A stretch of 64,000 nucleotides of DNA from Helopsaltes ochotensis. Its lineage: Eukaryota > Chordata > Aves > Passeriformes > Locustellidae. Positions 28,001 to 41,500 of the stretch are shown here, one piece after another (position 1 is the first letter of the stretch; each line of letters begins with the position of its first letter). Made by a program: the position numbers and the translations under genes. The notes under the pieces were generated by a model. That model was not told where the DNA came from. It made no database searches and was given only the letters and a program-made list of their open reading frames with translations. The stretch covers positions 1,080,148-1,144,147 of the forward strand of contig VXBM01000137.1 of assembly GCA_013400155.1 (NCBI GenBank), in the 5' to 3' direction.

Positions 28001-29478
28001 CAGACACAGCCCGTGTGTGTTTGCAGCCGGGACGACCGCAGATGGCGCTCCGCCACCACACACCGGCCACCACACACCGGCCCAGCGCTGGGAGCTGCCC
28101 CGCTCCTCCTGCCTGACCCGGGGCACCACGGCCCCGCACCGGGGGGTCCCGAGCTCGGCCTACGCCTGCGAAGGCGGGGTGCACTCACTGCTCTGTGAAA
28201 TCCTCATTGCTGGTTTCTGGGTGGCCACTGCCGCGCCGGGGCTGCTGTCACTGGTGAGCTGCATGAGGTCATTGATGATGGCTTGCTTGTCGACCGAGCC
28301 CGCTGGCACGCCTGGGCGGCTATCTGGGAAAAGCTGTGGTAACTGGCTGTTCTGCAGGTCATCCAGAATCTCTTCCAAGTTATCCAACTCGCTGCCCGGC
28401 TGCAACAAAGAACACACAGACCCACAGTACAGGTCGCTGCTCGCCCGCTGTCGGCACCCTGCTCTCGCCAAGGCAGCAGCCCCCAGTGTCACACCCGCAC
28501 GGCCTCGGAGGTGTCACCACGCCTGATGGGGAGGAAGCTCACAAACCTGTTGGAAGGGGACTGTGCAGGCTTCCCAGGGCCTTGGTTTTTGGGGAGCTCA
28601 GTGTGGCACTGGCACCCCTTCAAAAGCCCCGCATTGGGACGTATGATTCCATACCTTGGGCAACAGAGAGATTCTTCCCTGTGCACTCTGAGATCAGTGC
28701 TGACAGGGATAACAGGAGATCCAGGAGTGCTGAAGATGGGGGTTTATGTAGGTATAACCAATATTTCTTTCAGCACAGTTGTATTTCTAGTCTCTTTGTG
28801 ACTTAATTAAAAATATACAATTGAAAAGTTACTTTATGGCTATAACAATTCCCCATATACCTTTCCTCTGTTATACTCAAAACCTGAACACTGAGTAACT
28901 CTTGCATAAGTTAACTAGCAAGATATATACATAGGAGTGGGAATTTTTCTGGCTCCCAACTTGCCAAATCATTGAAAATAACTTCTCTAGAGTATGAAAA
29001 GAGAATTCTACATATGAATTTATATTTAAATTCAGTAGAAAATGATCATGGAATAAGGATGGGAGAAAAATTAAGTTCACCTTACACTAACATAATTACT
29101 GACCTGCTTGTTTGTCTTAAATATATTGGTTTTCACTGGTATTCTCTTTTGTCAGCCTCTCTGTCTAAAACCTCTCAGAATTCAAATAGTTTTCTGACTG
29201 AAATGTAGAAGTCATTTCAACTATATTCTCCAATTCTAAACTCTTGATTAGCGTAAAACTTGGGTAATAATTAAGAACGGGGTATTCAGTTTCAGTTTAC
29301 TACCATCTTGAACAGTAAATATAACAGTATTTATAACAAGTATCTACTCAAAATCAGTGTCTTCATTAGGAAATGTGCAATGACAGAGGAGTGGCAGAGT
29401 GAGCAGCCACCCATGAAGGATAGGGAACTGAGAAATAACACCACAAACGTGCAGAACTGATATACAATTCTTTCTGGG

Positions 29479-29530
<52 letters not shown>

Positions 29531-32500
29531 CCTTTTGTCCTTCCCCACGTCATGAACTTCTTACTGAGAGCGAGCTTATGCCACAGATCACAGGATAGTG
29601 TAGAAATACCTGAGATGGCTTTAAAATACCTACTGAGGCTCTCACAGGTGAGCTAGGAAGCACTGTACATTAGACTGTACAGAACTCCTGATGCCACATC
29701 TAACTTGCTCCTGGGAAGTCCAGCTATTTTATTCAAAGGTAGCTAAAATGCCCCAAGGTTACACTGCTACATGCTTTTTTGGGGATGACTGATTGCAAAT
29801 AATCACAGTATTATTTTTTATTCCTTCTGCATCATCTCCTAGCTGTATAAACTGTAGTATATGGTGCAAAAGAGGAGGGAATTCACTCCATTTAAAGGCA
29901 GCACATGGGTGATCTAGAGGCTGGCGTTATTGGCAAAATGGTAGGAAATCAGAATCAGAGGACTGGAAGAAATTTAAAGCCTCAAGGCAAAATCAGTCTA
30001 TGGCATTCCCTATGGAAGTTCACATAGTTGCTTGTTAAAGACATCCAGAGACCGAAAATCCACAGCTTCCCTTGAGAATTAGTTTCAGCACTCTGCCATC
30101 CTTACTACTCTTGCTTTTTTTTTCCTCAGTCTCAATGCAAAATCTCTCCCACTAAGATTTAGACTCTTTCAATCATATTTTAAAACTGGAGAACATACTG
30201 TGTTCCCCTTTCTTTTTCTAACTTTTCCTGTATTTGAAAACATGTGCCCTTTTGTGTTTTAAGCTGAAATTAATAAACAATCTCAACTTGTGAATTTTCT
30301 TCAGCAAATAACCTGTTTCCTAGGCCTTTCATTACTCTTGCTGCTCCTGTGGATTGCTTTCAGTTGAGCCACACTTCTGCTGAAGCCATGTTCAAGACAG
30401 GCCTTAAAATGAAGCTTTATAGCTGCTGGGTAAAGCAGAAAACTTACTATACACGTAGTACGCTTTGATGACATAACCCAGAAAAGTGCGTGATTCTTTA
30501 ATTACATGACATTACTGACTCTCAGTCATCTTGTCATCACTATCTTTCCCTAGAACAGCTCTGAAAAACTCCTATTAAGTCAGTTCTCCCCTCATTTTTT
30601 TAAAAAAATAATCTGAGACATTATTGTTGAGTAATGATAATAAATAGCATTTATTCACCCTGAATGTTCTAACATTTTCCTCTGTATCTCTTAGTTGCAG
30701 CTGAACTTGAATTGTGTCCTCCAGTGTGTTTGCAGACACTTAAGTGCCACACTCAGCTTTACCATGCTCTATTGTCACATCAGGTCATGTACGTTGACTA
30801 AAACTCTGAGCAGCTCTAGATGCTGCACGAGTCCTGCAGCATCTCCATTTTCACAGTGAATCCTTCAATAACTACTGTGTGCAGAGGGATCCCTAAACAG
30901 CTTCCTCACCAGTTACAGCAGCTTCATCTTGACCATGCACCTTTAGCCTGCCATAAGGAAAAGGGCCAAAGAGCCTTACGCAAATCTAAACACCTTGACA
31001 CACTCTTTTCTCTTAATGCCAGCAATCCTGGTGCCCTCTTGCTGAAGGAAAGCAGGTTGGCTGGTCCAAGATTACCTATTCTTGACAAATCCCTCTGATG
31101 ACTCACTGCTTTCCAGGCAATTACAAGCAGCTGGGTGGACCCAGCATATCAGTAGAAAAGGCTGAGCCAGGAAGAATCAAATGTGATTATATGAAGCCTA
31201 AATCACTGCAAGGACAGGTGATAAGCAGATTCAAAAAGGCGCTCCAAGAGACAGCCATGAGTGATGTTTATGGGAGCTGCAGTTTGAGCGATGGGAGATC
31301 TGGAACAAGAAGACCACAAGAGCCAGGAGAAGAGACTGATACAGAGCATCATAAATTACAGAAGGATGATTCAGTACTCTTTGGGGGAATTAAGACATAT
31401 GGCCTTCATTATATGTATCTGAGACAACAGCAAAGGGAAGCTTTATATGTTGCAGGGGGGTTTTTGGTTGGTTTTATGCAGGATTTTGTGTCTTCCTTTC
31501 TTTTAGCATTCTGGCTACTGCAATTCTTTGTTCAAACACTACATATTAAAAAAAAAAACAACAAAACAAACAAACAAAAACAAAACCTCAAAACCAAATC
31601 TAAAAAAACACCAATGAAGAACATATTGATCCAAATGTGTCAGAAAACTGTACTCTGTAAGATGCTTTTAATTCCTCTCAGAAGTGGCAAATAAAGGACA
31701 AATACAACAGATGTAATACAACACAAATACATAACCTTCTCCTTTTTTTGCTTAATAATCAATATTAAGTATTTCATCTTTATATTTTCATAAGGGTTCT
31801 CAACTGCTACAAAAGCTCCAAGAGATTTGGAATTAACACCAACCTATGATGTTAGCCTAAATCTTTCCAGACTCACCCTTAAATGACACCATATGTGCAG
31901 AAACTAGCATTAAAATATTTACTTGGTTAGTTTCATGGGATTTTTCTTTTATTTATATTCCATATTTATTTTGTTAATGGTCAAAATTGAATTTTATGCA
32001 AATAGAAGGCACACCCTGAGCTCCCTGTGAAACAATTCTTTGTCAGGAATTAAAAAAAACCCACCTGATAAAGTGCTAAGCATCACAAGAAAGTTCTTGT
32101 GTGGGTATTTTTACTATGTCTAAGTAATGCAATTATGACAATCTCTGTAGAACTTGGACACTAAGTGCCAGAAAGAGTAAGACAAATAATTCTCAGGAAT
32201 ATTTTTGCATTTGAAAAAGTACTTATTTTATACTATCATATAGAGAAATACATATTAAAGTTAAGAGCTTACAGATTTTTTTTAGCTGTACTGAAAGGCA
32301 GCTGCTCCTCAGCATGAAGTTTGGTTTACAAAAGATGCTGTTTCAAAGGCTAGCTTCCATGGATTGTAAAGGACTGGATAAGATATTTAAGTCTCCCCAT
32401 TTCTGCCATGGGGAATGCCCATGGCTTGCACTGTGACCCTGTATTCTAAGGACTTATAACAGGATGTCTTTTGATGGGGACACAACTTGAAACTACTCCT

Positions 32501-35500
32501 GACTTGCATAAATTTGAAGTTAGCTCATCTTCTACCTCAGAAGTGTGAGCAAAGCATTTGACCATAAGAGGCAAATGAAACCAAATCTCTGCTCCAAACT
32601 GGCAATAAATTAAAGGATTATGAAAAGGAGGGAAAAGGAAATTAGAAGTGGAACCACTACAGTATTTTTCTCCCTGGTAACTGCAATAAACATAAAATTG
32701 GCTAGAAATCCTATTAAATTATCAAGCTATTCTATGACTAACATTTGAAAACAGAACTCTAATTGAAAGACATTCAGAAAATGGAATCCTCATTCTAAGG
32801 TTTTGATAGAATTTCAAGAAGAAACAAATGTTCCTCATGAACTAAATGGATTCTGGATTATTAAACCAGAAATAGGTTTTTTAAAGATGAGTGGCATGTG
32901 TAGAGAAAATATGATAGCATTGGGAAGATAGTGGTTTCCACATAAAGCATGAGCACAGTGGAGTTAATAAAGTATGTGAGGAACACCAGAGCAGTTTCTG
33001 AGTTTTAGGACAAAAATGAGCTACTTGAGAGGATTTCTGGAACAGCATTTGTGCAGACTGTTGCATTGCAAAGTCCCTGTCAAACAGGCTGTCTTTATGG
33101 TCTACTGAACAAAAAAGAGGAGAGTACACTTGTGGAGATGAGGATTTTATTCCACACTCCCCCAAGTGATTTGTCAGAGAACAAGCTACATTAGCAAGGC
33201 AATATCTAACATTGTTCATGATGGTTCTCTAATGTTCCCCTGTACTTTCACTCTCCTTCCCCTCCAAGCTGTCAGCCAGTCCTTGCCACATCTGACCATG
33301 TCCTGATCAGTACAGGGGCTGCTCCTGGCAGTGGACACTCAGGGAGAATGGGAGAAGGCAGGCTTATTGCTGAGGGACACTCTCTTCCCTTTTTAACAGT
33401 GGTAACCATATGAGAACTTGTGGTGCTTGACAGCAACAGCCCTACTACGGTTGGTGCTGTAGGAAAACCCCACTGGAGTGTCCCCAGCAGGTCTCTCTCA
33501 TCCTCTCCCCTACAGCTACCGTAACTGGAATAGCAATCAGCCTAATAAAGCCTGATAACCATCATCCCACCAAGGAAGGGAAAAAGGTACGGCCGGGCTG
33601 GAAATATTCTCTGCCATTTGAGAAAGGTTTCCTGTCAGTTGCTTTCTGCAGAAGGGTATGTTTAAACACACTACCTAGAAGACTGCTATTTTTAGTACAG
33701 TGGTGCACTTCAAAGCATTTCCTGCTCAGAAAGTCACACCAAAAGTAAAAGGAGAAAATGCAATGGCTCTGTTGCCTCCCAACACACTGATCTCCCTTGT
33801 AGAGGCCATCCCACTGCTGCTCTGCTGCAGTTTCCAGAGAAACTGCACACTCCAGTGACTAATTACTTAAAAATACAACATTCCTCAGGGAGGAGAAGTT
33901 TTAAATAACCTGCAAAATAGGTAACACAAGCACATGGCTAATTTTTACATATGGGAGGAAGAAGGAGGGGGAAGGATGCAGGAGGATGGAAGAATTTAGC
34001 TCAAGAATCTGTGTTCTAGTCTTGTACTAAATAGTTCCAGCTTTGATCTAAATTTAGGCAATGAGCACTTCCTGTGGGAGACCATCTTCCAAAGCTGTAG
34101 AGTTTTGAGGCTAAATATTGTTAGTGATTTTATAATTGGGGCAAAGTGGTTATTTGTTTAAAAGCCTGGACTTCAGATAGTTAAACACTTACATTATTCT
34201 ATATTCCCCACCATTTCCTCTCCTACTCCATGCTGGAATTCTGTTTATTCAGCTCCAGCTTTCACTGCATTTTAAGTGGGTTTTAAAGTTCTATTTACAA
34301 CCAACAGGAGAAACAAAAGCCCTTCTGTCATGATCCAGCAGCCTTCCACCACAAGTGACAAGACTGGCTGCTGCGTACCTTGGTGCTGAGGAAGGCCTTA
34401 CCACTTTATCACAGCTCCTGCACTGCTTTGTGGTTTTCTGAACAAACCCAGCTCCAGGACCTTTCTGTACCTCCAGTCCTCTCTCTCCTGGGAGACAAAC
34501 TCTGTCTTCAAATTTTAAGAAAAGGCAATACATCCACAGCCCACACTTCAACCCCCTTAAAGCCCTCCCCAACCTCAGAAACATAAAACCTAAAAATAAA
34601 AAATGAATAGACTATTCACTTTAGGAAGTTCCTAATTCAAGAGACCTGATTTTCAACTGCTTGAGGTTGGCAATGCTTGTAGACACTAAAGTCTCTTTCT
34701 TGAAAGTTGGTTTTATAGTCAGTCTCATGTTTGCATTTAGGGTGAGACAACATGCCTATGAAAAAGTAAAGCAGCTAGTTTAAATTGTTCACCTGTGCTA
34801 CCACTTGTCAATGGGAATATCAGTAAAGAAAAGCTTACCTTATCTGTTTTAGACACACATTAGGATAAGATTAAAACCAAAAAAAAATCACAACTGGACT
34901 ATTTTCCTGTGTTTCCATGAGCAATAAAAGGAGTTTGTAGGACCACCTTGGACTAGACAACAAAGTTCTAAAAACAGTTCCCTGAGAATTGGTTTGTAAG
35001 CTAAACTCTTTCTTGTATACTCCCCAGATATCATGAAAGGGGCAATTTAAATTCTTTTAGAAATTTAATTCTTGAGGAATAAACCATCTGAATGCCATGA
35101 TTTTGATCGATGGATGAAGGGCATAAATTTTTTGGTGATTACCAAATTTTATATTCTTGTTGAGTACCTAATACTGGAGGATTGAAGATCTCTGCATTCA
35201 ATCTAGTACTGGCTTCAATGCGTAGGATCTGAGCTAGCAATTGAAATCTATCAGACATTTTAAAAATACACCATTCTTGCCAATTTAGCTATGAATTTCT
35301 TGATATCTGTGTTTTTCTAGTCTTATGAACCATAAGTTCTCACAGAGAATCTAAACCCTACCTCTACAGACACTACAAAATACAGGCTTGAAAACTAAAC
35401 TAAACTAAACTAAACTAAACTAAACTTGAGGATAAATCAGTGCAAATTTCAGTGAGGAGAAATTAGTAAAATTTGGCTTGGTTTCCCCTAAAGCATGGGA

Positions 35501-38500
35501 AGGAATGAAAAACCACAATTGCTCCTACATAGTGGCAATAGTTGTCAAATTTTGTTGAAACAAAAGCAGCAAAGTAACCTTAGGAGTTGCCTGGATAACG
35601 GAGATTTTAACAGTGCTGCATCTACACTGGAGTGGCATGTTTGGCCACTATGTTTTGTGGTTATAACCACAGTTGAAAGAACTGTCTACTAGTTATAGAC
35701 TGCCAAAAGGCCAAATAAAAGAAAATAATAATCCAGTGTTATGTCTTAGGGCTAAGAAAATGTTGTCTATCCCTCCTCAGCCTCACAATATAGAAAATAT
35801 AAAATAGAATGTCTTTATACACACACAATAAAAAGATACAATAGGTAAAAAAAATAAATAAGCTCAAACCTAGTCTGCATGTTAGAAAATATATAACGTT
35901 TTTAAAATTAAGGATATGGCTGTGAATGAGACACATAAACATTTGCATTTTATATGATCTGATCATGGTTTACAAACTAAGACTTCACACACAGGGCTGC
36001 CTAGGGATTAATGACCAGCTGGGAAATTCGATAGTGTAGGACAAATCTAAGGATCATTAACTCCAGCTAGTTATAACCTTCCCAGAAAATGCTTTATACT
36101 AAAATTGATATTGTAATTACCCATTTTATAAATAATATAAAGAGTAATATTGAAGTAGCAGATTGTTTTCACTGTGTCCCTTTTTCTTGCAAAGCTCTGA
36201 AAATTGGAACATTTTGGGTGATGTGGACCTGGTGCTTTTGGAAAGCGAATTCTGCACGAAAGCCAGTGACTTAACACTTCTTAGTGTAGGTCCCAACAAT
36301 ACACAATTTATTGTGTTGGGGAGCACAGCAACAAGTAATCTTGCACAGAAAGCAAAGAAATTCTGAATGCAAAATTCAACGTAGATAACCTTGCACAAGG
36401 AGACATGATCCCTACACTGAACGATTAATCACCTATAGAAACTTGAGGACGAATATAAAGAACTTTTAAGACAACAAGAAAAGCCCATCAAATTCTCCAA
36501 ATTGGTACAGAAGTATATATTTGCTTTGATTTTGATTTGCAGGTCAAGCATAGCACAAAGACCAGTAATGCAAAATTGTTATCAGTCCTTTGAAACAACT
36601 CCTGTTCTTGAGCATGAACCTGTTTTCCATGGGAGGAGTGTAGCTGCTATGCTGGGCTAGGTCAAGGACCCATTTAGCAAGCTCAACAGTAGTTCAACAT
36701 CAGCCTGTGGTAAAAGCTGTCAATTAGTTAGCACTAACCAAGAGTCACAAGTATTTTCTCTTTGCCTGACTACCATCTGGGAAAGGCACCCTGCATTATC
36801 CATCTCCTCCCAGGCAGAGTCTGTGCTTTTACACAGTGTCATCACCACAACCTAGTAACACCCACTGGGAAACTGAGTGAAGACTGGATTTCAAAAGACA
36901 GGTAACAGCCTTCTGAAGTGCCAAGACGCTACTCTTAGCGAAAGTCAGATGGCAGGAAAGCAGGCCTGGAACAAGTCATTCCCACATAACGCAAAAATCA
37001 GCTTACCTGTTCATTAGGCTCAAAGCTTATCTCTTCTTTTTCCGTCCTCATAGCTATTAACTTTGTGCTACCGGAAGGGTCTGTCTTACTGTCCAACCGC
37101 TCCAGTTTTGGGGGTATGTCTGGTAAACCAATATCTTTAGTATCATCTTTATCTAGCAAGTAGCGAAGTAGTGCATTATTATTCTTCTTAGGACTCGCTG
37201 GCTCCTGTTTAACAGTCACCTCTGAACCAGGAGCTGTGCTACTGGACTCCTGGTTCAGTTCCTTGCCTGTGGCCTCTGCTGTGAGCTTGGCCAAATCTAC
37301 AGGAGAACTACTGTCCTGCAATAGTCTGTGCAAAATTTTATGCTTCTCCTTGAGTGAGGTTCCGTGTGTTGAACCAGACCCAGGCAACCCTCCCGCGGAG
37401 TCCTTGCTAATGTCTCCCATGGTACTGGACAAAGGTGAAGGCTCCATCTGATCTGATTTGGTGGTCAGCAATTGTAAGAGCTTTGTCTGGCTTTTTCCAT
37501 CGTGCAGTTTGTTCTGTCCATCTGGTCTCTCGCCACTGACAACCGGCGGCATGTTGCTATCGCTGTTGTCTTTCTGTTCTCCTGAATAGCAGCTGCTCTC
37601 TGCTTGTCCAGTTGTACCTTCTGATTGCTCCCCATATATTCCAAAGCAGTCTTTAGAGTCCAGGCTTCCCATCTTGCTTAGCTGGGGAGGATTCATATTC
37701 ACAGGGGAATTTTGTAAATTTCCCATTTTTAGGTCAGGTGAAGCCAACGACGATCCTAGAGAAACGCCGTGGCCCTCGCTGAGGGCCTGAAGTGCGTTCA
37801 GAGAACTGTTGGTGTAGTTATGGCTATTTCCTGTGCTGCTGCAGACTCCCACAGGTGAATGTAAGCTTCCTGCAGGGGAGAACTGACTGGGTGGGATGCG
37901 AGGACTTCCTGCCACTCCAGGGCTCACGCGATGCCTTGGGGAAAGCATAGAGTTTGGCTGCCCTGGGTTCATGCCGGGGCTGCTCTGTGAGGGGCTATTC
38001 ATTTTTAGTGCATAGTTACTACCCTGAGGAGTGGATGCTTGTATGCTTGACACATGGTTCATTCCCCCTGAACCACCAAACCTGCCTGCTGGCATGCCCA
38101 CTTGCTCCTTTGGGCCATTTATGGCAAAATTTATATTGCTACTGATGGTCATATCCTGACCTGGGTTCCCACTGCACATGGCCTGATGGGCAGGGCTGCT
38201 GGAACTAATTGGGTTCAATATCTTCCCCATTCCTTGTCCAGTCAAATCCTGATTCATTCCACAGACATTCTGCTCTCTATGTGGCAAGAGGAAGAAAAAC
38301 AGCCTGTTAGCTACATGACAGTGGCCAACTTGCAATTACATTACAGAAAAGAAACAAAACCCCAAACCTCACTTTAAAATAACACAAAACCCCTACAATC
38401 AAAAACAAATCAACAATTTGACAAAAATGATATGCAACTCTCAACATGGCTGAACATTAACACTATGGTTTTTCAGTAGCTCATTAGAAAACAATGAAAG

Positions 38501-41500
38501 AGAGGAGAAACAAAATTAAACCTCACTTAAATGACAGTCATTAGAAATGCTGATAGGTTACAACTTCAGACTCCCTTTAATGTCTCTCTCCTCTACAATT
38601 TGGCAAGAGCTAACTTCTAGAACTGAAAGAAATCTCATCTGAAACATATGACCCAACAAATACATGTTTTACAAGACAGCTGTGGACAGCTGTTTGCTGG
38701 AGTTTTGAATTTCTCTGAGTTAGCTCCACCGCAAGGCTGGAGTGGGCTATTTGCCCACCACGTTCATAGCAAAAAGAAAGTTGAAAAAGTCACATTTTTA
38801 CACTGCCAGAGTATTTAAATACTGCTCCAAAACAGCATGTGAGCCAAGGGAACTACTGGATACTCGTTCAGAATGAGAACAGCCTGTTAGCAATCCAGTC
38901 CTGCACAGGCATTTAGGAAAAGGGGAGAAGTAAAACAACAAACCACACACACAGGAGCTGAAACTCATATTTTAGAGATGTAGGCCATAAGACAGAAGAA
39001 ACAGAAGTGAGACACACACAGAGAAAAAGCTCTTGTGAGAGCACCCAAAGGTCACTTTTCCTCAGTAGATTTTAATTAGTTTAAGGGAGGATGTAATACA
39101 CTTTTTACTCTGTGCTGAAACTTAAATTAGGAAAATGAGACATATTCCCAAATGCTAAAAGCTACAAAAGAGACAGTCAAGTAGGTTAGGAAGAAAATAA
39201 AAAATAAGAGATTCTGACAAAAAAAAAGTCAACTCTGGACTTCCAAAACCAAATACAAATAGAACATTCCTAATATGCATTCTCCATGAGACAATAGACA
39301 TTCCTATTTGCACAGTATAAGTGCAGATAAACCTTCACTTTTGGTAAAGCATTAAAAGTGAAATAATTGAAGAATACAGAGTGAATCTTCTTATTTCTGT
39401 ATTTGTTACTGTAGGTATAAAGGCAAAGATGAAAAACATTAACTATAAAAAAGGGGTATTTTTAAAACCTTATTACAAATACAGTAGTGCCAGAACTCTG
39501 CTGAAAAAAGTGCAAGAAAATATATGAGTACCATTTTAAAATTATTAGTGCTGGCTTCTTAAAATTTAGAATTTGGCACTTAATAAAATATTAGGTCTAT
39601 TCAGCAATCCAAAGAAAACAAATCGCAGACAGCTTTTGGTCAGATCAATCTACAATTTCTACAAAATGGTTTCAGTTATAATTATGTTTAACACTGTTTT
39701 CTTGCTCTCAAGAAAAATGATACAGAGGATTCAAGGAAAATAGTATTGTAATTATAATCAGCCAATAAAACCTGAAACAAAATCTGATACAAATACACCA
39801 GGACATGCAATGACTTAATAAAAACTGTATGTTGAAGTTCTGATGTCAGTGATTACTCAACCCTGACTTTAGCACATTATTTGCTGTACTTTTTGAAAAA
39901 AAAACCCAAACTAACAGTAGTGACACTTCTTAGGATTGGGTATATGAAAGCCACTAAGCCAAGCACCAGCAAAGACAAGGCACAAAGGGAATCAGAGAAT
40001 TAAATAACACTTTGCCTAAAGTGCAGTCCTAGTAATTATAACATGTTCTTTCAAGAACCAGAACCAATAACAGAACGTGAACTACAAGAATTCTAAGGTT
40101 TCTAGATTTCATTACAGTTGAAAAGTTTCTTGTATCTACTATGAAAAATACCGGAAATGAAAATGCTGAAATTAAGAACATGGCATTGAAAATCCAGAAT
40201 GCCATTTTAAAATTCTGAAATAATCTTACAGTCTTTTCCTGCTGCAAGCACTGATTTCAAAATCTCCCTTTGTTTCCATGATATCAGTTCTGGGTCAACT
40301 GAAATCGATCAGCCTTAAGCAATCTATTTGCTTTGGCAACCTTGTACTTTGTATGTCTCTTGGGAGAGTGTGGACGTAAGGAAGTGGCCGGGATTACCTG
40401 TGAAGCATATGCAAGGAGATTACAAGCTGAGGTTCACTGGTCGTCTGAGAACGGATGAGCTTGCTCTTCGTTTGGGCAGAAACGATGGTGCCATCCGACA
40501 GGGAAAAGCGATAAACAGGACTGAAGGCCAGTCCCTGCCTCAGCACTGCAGGCAAGCAGAACAACACAGTTCAGCTAATGAGAAACTGCAGCACAGGTAG
40601 CTCGGCTGCTCAACATCTGATGTTCAGCATCGATACCGCAGATGCGGTGCTAATTAGGCAAAACAAACAAAAAGAACATTTTGAAAATAAATAGATGCGA
40701 TGCATACAAAGTAAAGGATCCCGCATGCTGTGGGGTAATCACATGAATATCTGTAAAGAGTGACAGCAATAACAGGAAGACACTATGAAATAGAATATAT
40801 TTAAGGAGCAGACAGGCAGCTCTTGATGTCCATTTCACTTTTCATCAAATATGTGTCTAATTCCTTTTGTTCACTTTTTCATTGTACCATCTATATCATG
40901 ATGATTTAATATAAATGTCCTTAGTTTTTAGATCATCTGTTTCCATTAGCCTGTATATTCTCCTCCTCATTGCTTGCCTAAATTGTCTTGCAACAGTTAC
41001 TCTCACTACTTCTTTTATTTAAAAGTGCATAAACACTTACATAAGAACAATTAGAAATAAGAACTGGAAAGAGAAATTATTACTTCTAAAAGAGAAAATA
41101 CAAAATACATATCGCTCAAAAAAATTACAAATACAATTACCTAAACCAAAACTGGGGCTTTGCTACCCTTTCTCAGTGTTGACTGAATTTCAGGATTTGG
41201 GTTTACTTCACTGTACATATTCTGCAGCTCTCTAAGTTTTTAATGCAAATTTGAACTTCAACAAATTCAGTTCTCTAAGTTCCACACACCCCTGTGACAC
41301 TCTAATGAAAAATTAAAACATGCTATGGAAAAGCAAATCTCCCAGACATTCATTCTACTGCTCACTCTCTGCCATCAATGAAACAAGTGTGGTCACTGAC
41401 AATTTCTAGTCCAAAAGAAATCACATTAGGATTGCAGATATGAGAGAAGTAAAATATTTCATATAAACATTTAGGGAAAAAATAGGAACTAAGGACTACA

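Larger units (their letters stand above)
24982..28188 (-). other. NCOA2: NCOA2 intron (3,207 nt)
   Basis: At its 5' end (27900-28188) it is CpG-rich, with a CTCF-like motif and a 14-bp tandem repeat. The middle is AT-rich and unique. At its 3' end, next to the acceptor, lies an A-rich tract (25001-25087). Confidence 0.88.
28400..37006 (-). other. NCOA2: NCOA2 intron (8,607 nt)
   Basis: This is the largest complete intron in the window. It holds a 51-nt poly(T) run (29480-29530), an old CR1 remnant in the sense of the gene (29940-31100), an A-rich stretch near 31550-31615 and a pentanucleotide repeat (35391-35426). The plus-strand frame at 31098-31694 has no family resemblance. Confidence 0.88.

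Noticed and set aside
31098..31694. 198-residue plus-strand open frame in an intron
   Set aside because: There is no recognisable domain. The C-terminal Lys/Asn/Thr stretch comes from an A-rich simple-sequence region, there are no matching splice signals, and it is antisense to NCOA2.
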